Assembly: GCF_900115175.1 (NCBI RefSeq)
Contig: NZ_FOYV01000001.1
Span: forward strand, 1,736,001 to 1,800,000
Source: Marinobacter gudaonensis
GTDB taxonomy: Bacteria > Pseudomonadota > Gammaproteobacteria > Pseudomonadales > Oleiphilaceae
Reading direction: 5' to 3'
Length of the DNA stretch: 64,000 nucleotides
In this document: positions 1 through 8,832 of the stretch, in pieces
How the letters are laid out: each line of letters starts with the position of its first letter
Numbering within the stretch: position 1 is the first letter of the stretch
The notes under the pieces: generated by a model
The model's input: the letters and a program-made list of their open reading frames with translations, nothing else
Databases searched by the model: none
What the model was told of the DNA's origin: nothing
Position numbers and translations under genes: made by a program

Positions 1-860
1 TCATTCATCACCCCGGTTTTCACCAGTCGGTCGACAATGGCCTCCAGGGCATAGCCCAGCTGCCGGTGGGTGTGCTTGATGGCCATGCCCACATCCCAGA
101 CCTGTTTACCAATGCCCGGAAAACCATTTGAAGCGGCTTTGAACGCCTGGTTCTCGGGCTTGGCCAACTCATGGTCGATTTCCGCACGCATGCCCATAAC
201 GGCACTGACCTCGCCAGCCCTCAGTGCCTGGAAGGCTTCCGCCACGGTGGCGAAATGGCGGACCTGGTCGCGCATCCGGCCGCCAAAGGCGGACGTGAGG
301 TAGAAGTCCGGAAGGGTATCGATCTCGACACCGATGGGGTTGTACTGGAATACGGCCACCGTCTGTACCGCATCCAGTTGCGCCGGGTCGTAGGCGATCT
401 GCCAGGTTTCCTGCTGATAGGGTCCGAACATCACCACCTGCTCGTTGATGTACTCGCCAGTGGAGTCCTGCATGTAGGCGTAGCTCTTGTCGTACGGCAC
501 CCGGAGCATGACATCGGCGAGTCGTCGCTTGGCCAGATAGTGACCTTTCCAGACATTGTTCCGGAGGTCGTCACCGAGGTTTTCGTCGGGCACGATCCAG
601 TGCACCCGGAACGCCACGCCCATTTCCTCGGCAATACGGCGCCCGAGCTCAACATCAATGCCGGCGGGCTCCCCATTCACCTCGTACGAATAGGGCGGGA
701 AATTCTGGTACACCCCGACCTTCAGATAGCCGGACTCCAGGATGATGTCGTAGGTCCGGTCCGCCGGGCGGTTGAGGAGCGCGTTGCCGTCGTCCGGCTC
801 CTGGGCGGTCACCAGCTGCGCAAACAGCAGCAGAACAAGCATGCGAGACAGTGTTTTCAT
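1..860 (-). CDS. Quinoprotein dehydrogenase-associated periplasmic binding protein (3' end outside window)
   Basis: The reading frame opens with ATG at 858-860 and stays open to the window edge, so about 286 N-terminal residues are visible and the C-terminus is missing. A Leu-rich signal peptide (residues 1-19) is followed by a type 3 solute-binding fold (ESGYLKVGVYQNFPPYSYEV, then GIDVELGRRIAEEMGV). This is the pattern of the MoxJ/XoxJ-like proteins that accompany PQQ alcohol dehydrogenases and are thought to help the dehydrogenase in the periplasm rather than feed a classical importer. The cytochrome c gene directly upstream on the same strand supports that role. Assignment is by motif and context; the exact partner dehydrogenase lies outside the window. 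Confidence 0.8.
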   Translation of the reverse strand, partial: MKTLSRMLVLLLFAQLVTAQEPDDGNALLNRPADRTYDIILESGYLKVGVYQNFPPYSYEVNGEPAGIDVELGRRIAEEMGVAFRVHWIVPDENLGDDLRNNVWKGHYLAKRRLADVMLRVPYDKSYAYMQDSTGEYINEQVVMFGPYQQETWQIAYDPAQLDAVQTVAVFQYNPIGVEIDTLPDFYLTSAFGGRMRDQVRHFATVAEAFQALRAGEVSAVMGMRAEIDHELAKPENQAFKAASNGFPGIGKQVWDVGMAIKHTHRQLGYALEAIVDRLVKTGVMN

Positions 861-949
861 TGTTTTCTCCCAGCATTTCTCACAACGACGACGGGCCGGC
901 GCGAGGCCGACCCGTGTTCATGCAATCCCGAAAACGCCCTCAACGGAGA

Positions 950-1378
950 TCATTCGGGCTTGGGCAGCGATTCCACATAAGTGCGGATGGCCCACATGGC
1001 GTTCTGGTCCATGCTCTTCTTCCAGGACGGCATGCCGCGGTCGGTACCGTTCATCACCCGGCCGATGTAGTACTCGTCGTCCCACTCGGTCAGTTCCCGG
1101 AGATCGGGCGTCAGCCCACCGGACATGGCCCGAATGCCGTGACAGGCGGCACAGTTGCCCGCGTAAGCGCTTTCGCCGACCTTGATGGCCTGGGCGTTGT
1201 ACTTGCCGTACTCGTTGCCCTCGCGGAACGGATTCGCTGTGCGGACGTCATCGCCCAATTCCGGCAGGTTGCCCGTGTCCACATCCTGTGGGGTGACGTT
1301 GCCATGGGCCATAACCAGGCCAGCAAGGCCAACCAGGGCCACAACCGCAATGGTTCTGAGTGAAAAGGACATTGCCAT
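950..1378 (-). CDS. pedF: Cytochrome c-550 PedF
   Basis: 142-residue periplasmic c-type cytochrome. It has a signal peptide ending near VMAHG (residues 21-25), one haem-binding CAACH motif in YAGNCAACHGI, and a likely axial Met in GMPSWKK near the C-terminus. PedF/ExaB-type cytochromes take electrons from the PQQ-dependent ethanol dehydrogenase and pass them to the respiratory chain. The gene lies about 90 bp upstream of the quinoprotein-associated binding protein on the same strand and diverges from the ABC genes at 1643, as in other PQQ-alcohol clusters. ATG at 1378 has an AGAGG Shine-Dalgarno match; a second ATG lies two codons downstream. Confidence 0.85.
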   Translation of the reverse strand: MAMSFSLRTIAVVALVGLAGLVMAHGNVTPQDVDTGNLPELGDDVRTANPFREGNEYGKYNAQAIKVGESAYAGNCAACHGIRAMSGGLTPDLRELTEWDDEYYIGRVMNGTDRGMPSWKKSMDQNAMWAIRTYVESLPKPE

Positions 1379-1480
1379 TGGTCTTACCTCTGTTTTTTCT
1401 GGATTCCCCGTCGCTGGCTATTGGACTTGTCGGATGCCAACGTGCTTGCTGCCAGTCTAGGAATGGCCGTGCGCGATCCG

Positions 1481-1496
1481 AATGCCACTTTGGGGC
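1481..1496 (+). promoter_or_regulatory. Candidate operator, motif AATnnnACTTTGGKGC (copy 1)
   Basis: AATGCCACTTTGGGGC lies in the 264-bp divergent gap between pedF and the ABC binding-protein gene. A near-identical match occurs at 7878-7893, upstream of the LuxR-type response regulator. Shared spacing in two control regions of one gene cluster makes it a candidate site for that regulator. Nothing else in the 1379-1642 gap looks coding. Confidence 0.35.
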
Positions 1497-1642
1497 GTTT
1501 GGCCTAGTTCCTTGGTAGTAATTGGCTGGTGCCAACGCGGAAATCTCCTCCTTTGGTACTGGCTGATTGCGACTTTCTGAATATTTCAGGGGGCCCACCG
1601 CTTTCATAAGCTGGAATCACAACAAGAAACCCGGAGCGTTCC

Positions 1643-2815
1643 ATGGCTTGTTTTTTCCGAACGGCGGCACTCCTGACGATGCTGACCCTCGCCTGCGGCC
1701 CGGTCATTGCCGAGCCACTGGAAGTGACCATTGGCTACCTTCAGTGGCAGCCGGACCCGGGGCCAGTGTTGTCAAACGTGATACCGGAGCCGGCGGATGC
1801 CGGCCTGCGCGGCGCCGAGCTGGCTCTGAACGACAACAGCACCACAGGCAAATTTCTGGGCCATGTCTATGCCCTGGAGGCGACGGTGGCAGACTCGGAA
1901 GAGGCAGCCATCGCCGCTTTCGACGCCATGCGCCAGCGCGGCATTGGCCTGTTCGTGGTGAATGCTCCGGCGGCAACCCTGCGGACCCTTGCTGGCAAAG
2001 CCGCCGACGGCACGCTTCTGTTCAACGCCGGCGCGAGGGACGACACTCTGCGCACCGGTGGATGCCCGGCGAACCTGCTGCACACCCTGCCCAGCTATTC
2101 CATGCTGACCGACGCCCTGGGCCAGTGGCTGAACCAGCGACGCTGGAACGAGGTATTCCTGATTACCGGGCCCACCGAAGCCGACCAGAACTGGGCCACT
2201 GCCTTTCGCCGTTCGGCGAAACGCTTCGGGCTGGAAATCGTGGAGGACAAACCCTGGACCTTTAACGCCGATCTGCGCCGCACGGCCTCGAAAGAACTGC
2301 CACTGTTCACCCAGGCCAGCGATTACGACGCGGTGGTCGTCGCTGATGTGCGGGGAGATTTCGGCGAGTACGTGCCCTTCAACACCTGGCTGCCGCGCCC
2401 TGTGGTGGGCACCCAGGGTATGACGCCGGTGGCCTGGCACTTCGTGGTGGAGAGCTGGGGGGCTGCACAGCTGCAGAATCGGTTCCGGGAGCTCGCCGGC
2501 CGGCAGATGAACAATGAGGACTACGCAGCCTGGGCGGCGGTTCGCGCCATAGGCACCGCCGTGACCGACCTGAATTCCGCACAGCCCGCCGAGATCCGGA
2601 ATTTCCTGTTCAGTGACAAATTCCAACTGGCCGCTTTCAAGGGCCGCAAAGTCACCTTCCGGGCCTGGAATGGCCAGATGCGTCAGCCCATTCCGCTGGT
2701 TCATCCCCGAGGGCTGGTTGCTACGGCGCCCTTTGAGGGATTTCTTCATCCGAATACCGAACTGGACACCCTCGGCTTCGACCGGCCCGAGAGCAAATGC
2801 CGGATCAATCAGTAA
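1643..2815 (+). CDS. ABC transporter substrate-binding protein, PQQ-dependent alcohol dehydrogenase system
   Basis: 390 residues with a signal peptide (cleavage near VIAEP, residues 22-26) and a periplasmic type I binding fold resembling branched-chain amino acid receptors: an N-terminal GLRGAELALND helix and a mid-protein ITGPTEADQNWATAF segment. This matches the family of binding proteins found only beside PQQ-dependent alcohol dehydrogenases. It is followed 43 bp downstream by the beta-propeller gene and then an ATPase and permease, so it probably belongs to one operon of unknown export or assembly function. The ligand is not known. The ATG follows GGAGCGTTCC with a usable ribosome site. 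Confidence 0.8.
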   Translation: MACFFRTAALLTMLTLACGPVIAEPLEVTIGYLQWQPDPGPVLSNVIPEPADAGLRGAELALNDNSTTGKFLGHVYALEATVADSEEAAIAAFDAMRQRGIGLFVVNAPAATLRTLAGKAADGTLLFNAGARDDTLRTGGCPANLLHTLPSYSMLTDALGQWLNQRRWNEVFLITGPTEADQNWATAFRRSAKRFGLEIVEDKPWTFNADLRRTASKELPLFTQASDYDAVVVADVRGDFGEYVPFNTWLPRPVVGTQGMTPVAWHFVVESWGAAQLQNRFRELAGRQMNNEDYAAWAAVRAIGTAVTDLNSAQPAEIRNFLFSDKFQLAAFKGRKVTFRAWNGQMRQPIPLVHPRGLVATAPFEGFLHPNTELDTLGFDRPESKCRINQ

Positions 2816-2858
2816 CAGGCGCGGGCTGCCAACATTCCGAACAAGAAGGAGTTACACC

Positions 2859-3833
2859 ATGAAAACCCTTTTCACGCGCACCGCCCTTGCCGCCATGATC
2901 GGCCTTTCCACGCCGGCCCTGGCCAGTGTGGCCTACGTGTCCAACGAGAAGGACAACACCCTGTCGGTGATCGACACCAAGACCCTGGAAGTGATTGAAA
3001 CCATCGATGTTGGCCAGCGCCCCCGGGGCATCCTGCTCTCCAAGGACTACACCAAGCTCTATATCTGCGCCAGTGACGACGACACGGTGCAGGTACTGGA
3101 TCTGGCCACCCGCAAGATCGTGGACACCCTGCCCTCGGGAGAGGACCCCGAGCAGTTCGCCCTGCACCCGAACAACAGGCATCTCTACATTGCCAACGAA
3201 GACGACGCCATCGTGACGGTGGTGGATGTGGATACCAAGAATGTTCTGGCCCAGATCGATGTCGGTATCGAACCGGAGGGCATGGCCGTGAGCCCGGATG
3301 GCAAGTGGGCGGTCAACACCTCGGAAACCACCAGCATGCTGCACTGGATCAACACCGAAACCTTCAAAATCGAAAAGAACATCGTCGTAGGCCAGCGCCC
3401 GCGCCACGTGGAGTTCAGCCGCGACAGCAAGGTGGCCTGGGCCTCCGCGGAAATCGGCGGCACCGTGCACATCATTGACGTCGACAAACTGGAGCAGATC
3501 CACGAGCTGTCATTCAAAGTGCCTGGCGTAAATCAGGATCGGGTACAACCGGTGGGCATCGAACTGACCTCCGATGGCAAATACGCGTTCGTGGCGCTCG
3601 GCCCCTCCAACCACGTGGCGGTGGTGGACGCCCGGACCTATGAGGTCCTGGACTATCTGCTGGTTGGCGCCCGGGTCTGGCAGCTGGATCTCGACAAGGA
3701 CGAAAAACACCTCTACACCACCAACGGCGTGTCCGGCGATGTCTCCGTGATCGATGTGGAAGACCTGAAGGTGATCAAATCCATCAAGGTAGGCCGCTAC
3801 CCCTGGGGCGTGGTCATCGACCCGACGTCATGA
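2859..3833 (+). CDS. PQQ-dependent catabolism-associated beta-propeller protein
   Basis: 324-residue exported protein built from repeated YVTN-type blades (SVAYVSNEKDNTLSVIDTKT, KLYICASDDDTVQVLDLAT, HLYIANEDDAIVTVVDVDT and so on), giving a seven-bladed propeller. The signal peptide ends near PALAS (residue 19). Proteins of this type accompany PQQ alcohol dehydrogenase operons; their biochemical role is unproven. The ATG at 2859 has an AAGGAG Shine-Dalgarno at 2845-2850; the in-frame upstream extension overlaps the previous gene and lacks the signal peptide. The stop overlaps the ATPase start (ATGA), so translation is probably coupled. Confidence 0.85.
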   Translation: MKTLFTRTALAAMIGLSTPALASVAYVSNEKDNTLSVIDTKTLEVIETIDVGQRPRGILLSKDYTKLYICASDDDTVQVLDLATRKIVDTLPSGEDPEQFALHPNNRHLYIANEDDAIVTVVDVDTKNVLAQIDVGIEPEGMAVSPDGKWAVNTSETTSMLHWINTETFKIEKNIVVGQRPRHVEFSRDSKVAWASAEIGGTVHIIDVDKLEQIHELSFKVPGVNQDRVQPVGIELTSDGKYAFVALGPSNHVAVVDARTYEVLDYLLVGARVWQLDLDKDEKHLYTTNGVSGDVSVIDVEDLKVIKSIKVGRYPWGVVIDPTS

Positions 3834-4552
3834 CCATCGAAGCGAGCAACCTCAGCTTTCGTTACGGCAACAAGCCGGTGCTCAGGGAGGTCAGCTTCGC
3901 GCTGACCCCTGGCCGTTTTCATGCTTTGCTCGGGCCCAACGGTGCCGGTAAGTCTACCCTGTTCGGTCTGCTTACCCGCCTGCTGGCGCTGCAGCAGGGC
4001 GATATTGTACTGGCCGGCCAATCCCTGGAAAAACAGCCGGCCGGGGCCATGCGCCAGATCGGCGTGGTGTTCCAGCACAATGCCCTGGACCTGGACCTGA
4101 CCGTGCGCCAGAACCTGCAGTACCACGCGGCGCTGCATGGCCTCTCCCGCAGGGAGGCTCGTACCCGAGGTGACCGGGAGCTGGAACGCTTCAACCTGCT
4201 GGATCGAGCCAACGATGCCGTCCGCCAGCTCAATGGCGGTCATCGGCGGCGGGTGGAAATTGCCCGGGCCCTGCTGCATGAGCCCTCAGTGCTGTTGCTC
4301 GACGAACCCACGGTGGGCCTGGACGTGGCCAGCCGCAAGGCCCTCAACGAGCACGTTCGAACCCTGTGCGAAGCTGACGGCCTGACCGTGCTCTGGGCGA
4401 CCCATCTGATCGAGGAAGTTCGTAAAGACGACCGGGTACTGATCCTGCACCAGGGCCAGCTGCTGGCCGACGGCAACGGCCAGGCCATCTGCGAGGCCGA
4501 AGGTACCCGCGATCTGGCCGAAACTTTCCATGCGCTTACCGGAGCCGGCTGA
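3830..4552 (+). CDS. ABC transporter ATP-binding protein, PQQ-dependent alcohol dehydrogenase system
   Basis: 240-residue ABC ATPase. Walker A is GPNGAGKST (residues 35-43), the signature region reads LNGGHRRRVEIARALL (LNGGH rather than LSGGQ), and Walker B is VLLLDEPTVGLD, followed by the switch His in WATHLIEE. The type matches ATPases of drug- or lipid-exporter pairs, consistent with the ABC-2 permease immediately downstream. The start overlaps the beta-propeller stop by 4 bp. It belongs to the PQQ-alcohol accessory operon; the transported substrate is unknown. Confidence 0.85.
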   Translation: MTIEASNLSFRYGNKPVLREVSFALTPGRFHALLGPNGAGKSTLFGLLTRLLALQQGDIVLAGQSLEKQPAGAMRQIGVVFQHNALDLDLTVRQNLQYHAALHGLSRREARTRGDRELERFNLLDRANDAVRQLNGGHRRRVEIARALLHEPSVLLLDEPTVGLDVASRKALNEHVRTLCEADGLTVLWATHLIEEVRKDDRVLILHQGQLLADGNGQAICEAEGTRDLAETFHALTGAG

Positions 4553-4553
4553 T

Positions 4554-5357
4554 ATGAACGCAGCTCACTACTGGCACTGTTTTATCGGCATCCAGACCCG
4601 GGAATGGCTGCGCTTCTGGCAGCAGCGCACCCGCTTTGCCAGCGCCCTGGTGCGGCCAGTGCTGTGGCTGGTGGTGTTTGCCGCCGGTTTCCGGGCGGTG
4701 CTGGGCATCTCCATCATCCCGCCCTATGACACCTACATCACCTACGAGACCTATATTGCTCCGGGGCTGTGCGGCATGATCATCCTGTTCAACAGCATGC
4801 AGGGTGCCCTGTCCATGGTGTACGACCGGGAGCTGGGCAGCATGCGGGTACTGCTGATGAGCCCCCTGCCACGACCCTTCCTGCTGGTCACCAAACTGTT
4901 GGCCATGGGTGTGGTGTCCATCGGCCAGGTGTATGTGTTTCTGCTGCTGGCACTGCTGGTGGATGTGGAGCCGCCGCTCTGGGGCTATCTGGCGGTGTTG
5001 CCGGCGCTGATCCTGACCAGCCTCATGCTGGGCGCGCTGGGGCTGCTCATCGCCACCTGGATCAAGCAACTGGAGAATTTCGCCGGGGTGATGAATTTCG
5101 TTATCTTCCCCATGTTCTTCATGTCCTCGGCGCTGTATCCGCTCTGGCGCATGAACGAGGCCAGTCCCTGGCTGTACTGGATCTGCCAGTTCAATCCGTT
5201 CACCCATGCGGTGGAGGCGATCCGGTTCTCGCTGTATCTGGAGTGGAATCCGATGGCTTACGGGATTACCGCGGGTGTCACTGCGGTGCTGGCGTTATTT
5301 GCAACCGCCGGCTTTCGCCCGCAACGCACGAAAATACTGGGCGGAAAACCCGCATAA
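4554..5357 (+). CDS. ABC-2 type permease, PQQ-dependent alcohol dehydrogenase system (PedC-like)
   Basis: 267-residue inner-membrane protein with about six hydrophobic segments and the ABC-2 permease core: YDRELGSMRVLLMSPLPR coupling region, then FVIFPMFFMSSALYPLW. It pairs with the ATPase ending one base upstream to form an exporter. The family occurs with PQQ-dependent alcohol dehydrogenases (PedC in Pseudomonas). ATG 4554 was chosen because it begins just after the ATPase stop at 4552; the earlier in-frame start lies inside the ATPase gene. Substrate unknown; roles in PQQ or dehydrogenase export and maturation have been considered for such systems but nothing here decides it. Confidence 0.82.
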   Translation: MNAAHYWHCFIGIQTREWLRFWQQRTRFASALVRPVLWLVVFAAGFRAVLGISIIPPYDTYITYETYIAPGLCGMIILFNSMQGALSMVYDRELGSMRVLLMSPLPRPFLLVTKLLAMGVVSIGQVYVFLLLALLVDVEPPLWGYLAVLPALILTSLMLGALGLLIATWIKQLENFAGVMNFVIFPMFFMSSALYPLWRMNEASPWLYWICQFNPFTHAVEAIRFSLYLEWNPMAYGITAGVTAVLALFATAGFRPQRTKILGGKPA

Positions 5358-5384
5358 GGTTCGGGGCAGCTGACTTGCACGGAT

Positions 5385-6056
5385 TCAGGAACCGGCTAAG
5401 TCCAGACTACGAAGCTTTCCAAGCAGCCCATCAACCAGTCCGGGTCCAACAATAGAATCATCCCACTGCAACCGGGCGGGTTTGCCATCGAGATACCACA
5501 GGCGGTTCGCCAATGTTTCTGCATCGCCGCCATCGTGGGTCACGCAGATCATCGCCATATCCGGATGCGCATCCAGAATCCCGGCAACCAACGCCTTGAG
5601 CTCTCCGGCCATCACCGGGTCCAATGACGCAAACGGCTCGTCCAGCAGCAGCAAGTCAGGTTTCACCGCCAGGCAACGGGCCAGGGCGGCCCTCCGGGCC
5701 ATGCCGAGTGACAATTGGTCCGGGAGATAATGCCCGTAGCCGGATAAGCCAACCTGATCCAGCAAAGTCTCAGCTTCGTGATCACTGGCACCAACAAGCC
5801 TGAGGTTGGCGTCCAGAGTCCGCCATGGCAGCAGACGATGCTCCTGGAACAGGTAACCCACGCGAAGACTGTCACGCCCGATCACCGCGTCTTTCGGAAC
5901 CGATGTATCCAGACCGGCAATGGCATTCAGCAGTGTCGTCTTGCCGATACCCGAGGGCCCCAACAGACAGATGCGGTCGCCCCGCTCAACGGTGGCGAAA
6001 ATTTCCCCCAGCACCGGCTGACCGAAATCGCGGCCCGCGATTCTGAGCTCAAGCAT
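5385..6056 (-). CDS. ABC transporter ATP-binding protein, NitT/TauT-like
   Basis: 223-residue ABC ATPase: Walker A GPSGIGKTT (about residues 33-41), signature LSLGMARRAALARCLA (an LSLGM variant of LSGGQ), Walker B LLLLDEPFASLD, and H-loop in CVTHDGGDAE. It is the last gene of a three-gene minus-strand operon with a permease and a periplasmic binding protein. ATG 6056 overlaps the permease stop by 8 bp; the upstream in-frame extension is Pro/Gly-rich and inside the permease gene. By family the complex imports a small anion or organic molecule. Position between PQQ-alcohol genes and their regulator suggests, but does not show, a link to alcohol metabolism. Confidence 0.8.
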   Translation of the reverse strand: MLELRIAGRDFGQPVLGEIFATVERGDRICLLGPSGIGKTTLLNAIAGLDTSVPKDAVIGRDSLRVGYLFQEHRLLPWRTLDANLRLVGASDHEAETLLDQVGLSGYGHYLPDQLSLGMARRAALARCLAVKPDLLLLDEPFASLDPVMAGELKALVAGILDAHPDMAMICVTHDGGDAETLANRLWYLDGKPARLQWDDSIVGPGLVDGLLGKLRSLDLAGS

Positions 6057-6825
6057 GGGCGGCCTCCGGCTGCCGCCAGCGGCTGGACCGGCGCTCAAGG
6101 GGCTGCAGGATGGCCAGTTCGATCACCTGGACCACGGCGATAAACGCCAGGCTGTAGGCGAGAATCGCGGCCACATCGAATACCTGAAACGCCATGTGCA
6201 GCTGGAAACCGACGCCGCTGGAGCGGCCGAGCAGTTCCACCACCAGGACAATTTTCCAGATGAGGGCGAGGCCACCCCGGGTGGCGGCCATGAGGTAAGG
6301 AAACAATTGGGGCACCCAGACATCACGCAAGCGCTGCCAACGGGTAAACTGATAAACAGTGGCCATTTCTTCCAACCGGTGGTCGAGGCTGCGGGCGCCC
6401 TCGCGAACCGTGACCGCCACGTTGGGGACCTTGTTGATGACCACGGCCATCACCGCGGCCACTTCCACCAGACCGAACCACACGTACATCAGGATGATGG
6501 TGACCAGGGCCGGCAGGTTCAGTAACAGCACCAGCAAGGGATCGAACAGGGCATTGGTGGTTTGCGAGCGGCCCATCACAATGCCGATGGCGGTACCAAG
6601 GAGCATGGCCAGGGTAAAAGCCACGCACACCCGGCCCAGCGTCGCGCCCAGATGATGCCAGAGTTGCCCGGAAGCGGATTCCTCAGCCAGGGTCTGAAGG
6701 ACGCTCAGGGGGGTTGGCAACAAGGGCGACTGGAGCAGCCAGGCGGTCAATGCCCAGATCACCACAAACGAGGGCAGAACAATCCAGTAGCTCCACAGCG
6801 GCGGGCGGCCGGCGCGGCCTTTCAC
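6049..6825 (-). CDS. ABC transporter permease, NitT/TauT-like
   Basis: 258-residue inner-membrane permease with five to six hydrophobic segments and the BPD_transp_1 coupling region around EGARSLDHRLEEMATVYQFT, followed by LFPYLMAATRGGLALIWK. The typical aliphatic-sulfonate/nitrate permease layout is clear. Its start overlaps the binding-protein stop (6822-6825) and its stop overlaps the ATPase start, so the three genes are tightly coupled. The substrate cannot be read from sequence. Confidence 0.82.
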   Translation of the reverse strand: MKGRAGRPPLWSYWIVLPSFVVIWALTAWLLQSPLLPTPLSVLQTLAEESASGQLWHHLGATLGRVCVAFTLAMLLGTAIGIVMGRSQTTNALFDPLLVLLLNLPALVTIILMYVWFGLVEVAAVMAVVINKVPNVAVTVREGARSLDHRLEEMATVYQFTRWQRLRDVWVPQLFPYLMAATRGGLALIWKIVLVVELLGRSSGVGFQLHMAFQVFDVAAILAYSLAFIAVVQVIELAILQPLERRSSRWRQPEAAHA

Positions 6826-7844
6826 GGCTGCCTCCGGTAAAACAGGCTGGCTGGCATAAGGTTGTCCGGATCGGCGCCGGTGAGGGTCATCAAACGCTGC
6901 AGGTCCGCAATTCGCTGGTCCGTTTGCGGGGCGGGATTACCGGCGACAAAGCCCTCCCGTAATGCCGCGAATACGCCCTCCCCGGGATTTCCCATCAATG
7001 ACCGCAGCCTCTGCCATGGACGTTCGCCTGCCGCCAGCTCGGCTTTGGCCTCAGCCAGGGAGGCTGCAAACCCATCAATCAGTGACCGATGTTCGCGCGC
7101 CCACGCCGCCGGGAAAACATAACCGAGCACCGGCAGATTGCGGTCCAGTTTCAGTTCTGTCAGCAGCTCCGCCATGCCGAACGCCGACCGCCAGCCGCCC
7201 TCGCCCCGGAGCCGGGCCGCGAAATGCCAGTAGGTGACGATCACATCCACCTGCCCCCGCTTGAGCGCCTGGCTCAGCAGCGGCGGCGCAGCGAACTGGA
7301 TGTTCGCCGATGTTTCCAGATCAATGCCCTGCTGCTGTGCCACTTTTTTGAGCAGAATCCAGCCCTTGCTGTCCGGCCCGCCGGCAACGCCGATGCGCTT
7401 GTTCGCCAGATCGGCCACCGAGCGCACTGACGAAGATTCGGCAACCACGATGTCGCCGATCTGAGAGGAAAACGGTACATACAGATAGGGAGCACCCGCC
7501 TCGAACCGCGACTGCGCCCACAGCAGGTCGGCCACGGCGCCATTCACCGAGCCACTGGTCACCGCCAGCCTGGAGGCCGGCAGGTTGGCCACCGGTTGCA
7601 ACACCAGCTGATAGCCGTGGGCTCGATCGAGGCCCCGGTGACGGATGTGGTCCAGCTCCCAGTGAGCCGTGCCGAACTGCAGCACGCTGACAGACAGTAC
7701 CGGAAAATCAGGCGCGCCTTCCCGGGCATGAATAGCACCGGCGAGACCAAGCAGAAGGCACAGCAGAGCAGCCATTCTCTTTGTGAACCAGAGATCGGCG
7801 AGAGAGATCCGGAATACAGACGTTGTTGTTGGATGTAGGCTCAT
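6822..7844 (-). CDS. ABC transporter periplasmic substrate-binding protein, NitT/TauT-like
   Basis: 340 residues. The hydrophobic signal sequence MAALLCLLLGLAGAIHA begins at residue 24 after a basic TKR, so ATG 7844 is preferred because starting at 7775 would remove the positive n-region; neither start has a strong ribosome site. The mature part has the NMT1/TauA-like fold: ASRLAVTSGSVNGAVADLLW, then VADLANKRIGVAGGPDSKG and VIVTYWHFAARL. First gene of the importer operon, divergent from the response regulator gene, so its control region probably lies in 7845-8013. Confidence 0.75.
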   Translation of the reverse strand: MSLHPTTTSVFRISLADLWFTKRMAALLCLLLGLAGAIHAREGAPDFPVLSVSVLQFGTAHWELDHIRHRGLDRAHGYQLVLQPVANLPASRLAVTSGSVNGAVADLLWAQSRFEAGAPYLYVPFSSQIGDIVVAESSSVRSVADLANKRIGVAGGPDSKGWILLKKVAQQQGIDLETSANIQFAAPPLLSQALKRGQVDVIVTYWHFAARLRGEGGWRSAFGMAELLTELKLDRNLPVLGYVFPAAWAREHRSLIDGFAASLAEAKAELAAGERPWQRLRSLMGNPGEGVFAALREGFVAGNPAPQTDQRIADLQRLMTLTGADPDNLMPASLFYRRQP

Positions 7845-7877
7845 AAAACCACGATACGAAGCCCACAGGTCGGCAAG

Positions 7878-7893
7878 AATAGTACTTTGGTGC
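7878..7893 (+). promoter_or_regulatory. Candidate operator, motif AATnnnACTTTGGKGC (copy 2)
   Basis: AATAGTACTTTGGTGC lies in the divergent region between the ABC importer operon and the LuxR-type response regulator. It matches the motif at 1481-1496 at 12 of 16 positions. A third, looser match (AATGAAACTTTGGGAG, 13780-13795) lies upstream of the porin. Inference only: it may be bound by the adjacent regulator. Confidence 0.35.
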
Positions 7894-8013
7894 CTGTTTT
7901 TTGGTGCGATGGTCGCATTCAACCTGAGACCAAGATGGCGTGTAATGAAAGCATCACAATAATAACCAGAGATCCGGACCCGATTCCGGTGATTCTCTGC
8001 ACAGGAGGCCGCC

Positions 8014-8823
8014 ATGCTGAACGAGCTCGACGCCGTACTCTCTACCGGGAACGCCCCTTCTCAGAACTGTCATCCTGCTTCCGAAAACCGTTATGATGGT
8101 CAGGAAGCCACCCCGGATACCAATAACAAACAGGTAGACTCATTCATGGAGCCGGCTTACAAGATCCTGATTGCCGACGACCACCCGCTGTTCCGGGAGG
8201 CTATCAGTAGCGTCATCGCGTCCGGTTTCGAGGGCAGCGAGATCATCGAGACCGCCGACCTGGACAGCGCCCTCGACATAACCCGCGACAACGACGACCT
8301 GGACCTGATCCTGCTGGATCTGAACATGCCGGGCATGCACGGCCTGAACGGTCTGATCAGCCTGCGCAATGAGGCACCGACCATTCCCGTGGTGATTGTC
8401 TCGGCCGAGGAAGACAAGCAGGTGGTGCTGCAAGCCATTACCTACGGTGCCTGCGGGTTTATCACCAAATCCTCGCCCCGGGCCCAGATGACCGAGGCCA
8501 TACAGCAGATCCTCAACGGCAACGTCTACCTGCCGTCCGACATCATCCGTACTGGCAAGGAGAGCAACAGCCGAAGGAGCCGTCACGAGGACAACCCGAT
8601 ATCACCGGAGCTGCTGAACTCCCTGACCCGCCGGCAGCTGCTGGTGCTGGAGCGCATGTCCAAGGGTGAATCCAACAAGCAGATTGCCTACAACCTGAAC
8701 ATTGCCGAGACCACGGTGAAGGCCCATGTCTCGGCCATACTGCGCAAGCTCGGCGTGCATAACCGGGTGCAGGCGATACTGTCGGCCAGCGACGTGGATT
8801 TCAGTCAGTATCTGAAGCGGTAA
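8014..8823 (+). CDS. LuxR/NarL-family response regulator of the PQQ-alcohol cluster (ExaE/ErbR/AgmR-like)
   Basis: Receiver domain with acidic pair D55-D56 ([10 protein letters not shown]), phospho-acceptor Asp in [10 protein letters not shown] about 46 residues on, and Lys in GFITKSS; linker; then a C-terminal LuxR helix-turn-helix ([40 protein letters not shown]). Regulators of this type control PQQ-dependent ethanol oxidation in pseudomonads. ATG 8014 has a perfect AGGAGG five bases upstream but adds 44 polar residues before the receiver; ATG 8146 would begin directly at the domain (225 residues) but has a weak ribosome site. It converges on nahK, which could be one of its kinases; this is inference. 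Confidence 0.82.
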   Translation: MLNELDAVLSTGNAPSQNCHPASENRYDGQEATPDTNNKQVDSFMEPAYKILIADDHPLFREAISSVIASGFEGSEIIETADLDSALDITRDNDDLDLILLDLNMPGMHGLNGLISLRNEAPTIPVVIVSAEEDKQVVLQAITYGACGFITKSSPRAQMTEAIQQILNGNVYLPSDIIRTGKESNSRRSRHEDNPISPELLNSLTRRQLLVLERMSKGESNKQIAYNLNIAETTVKAHVSAILRKLGVHNRVQAILSASDVDFSQYLKR

Positions 8824-8832
8824 GGTAGCGTG

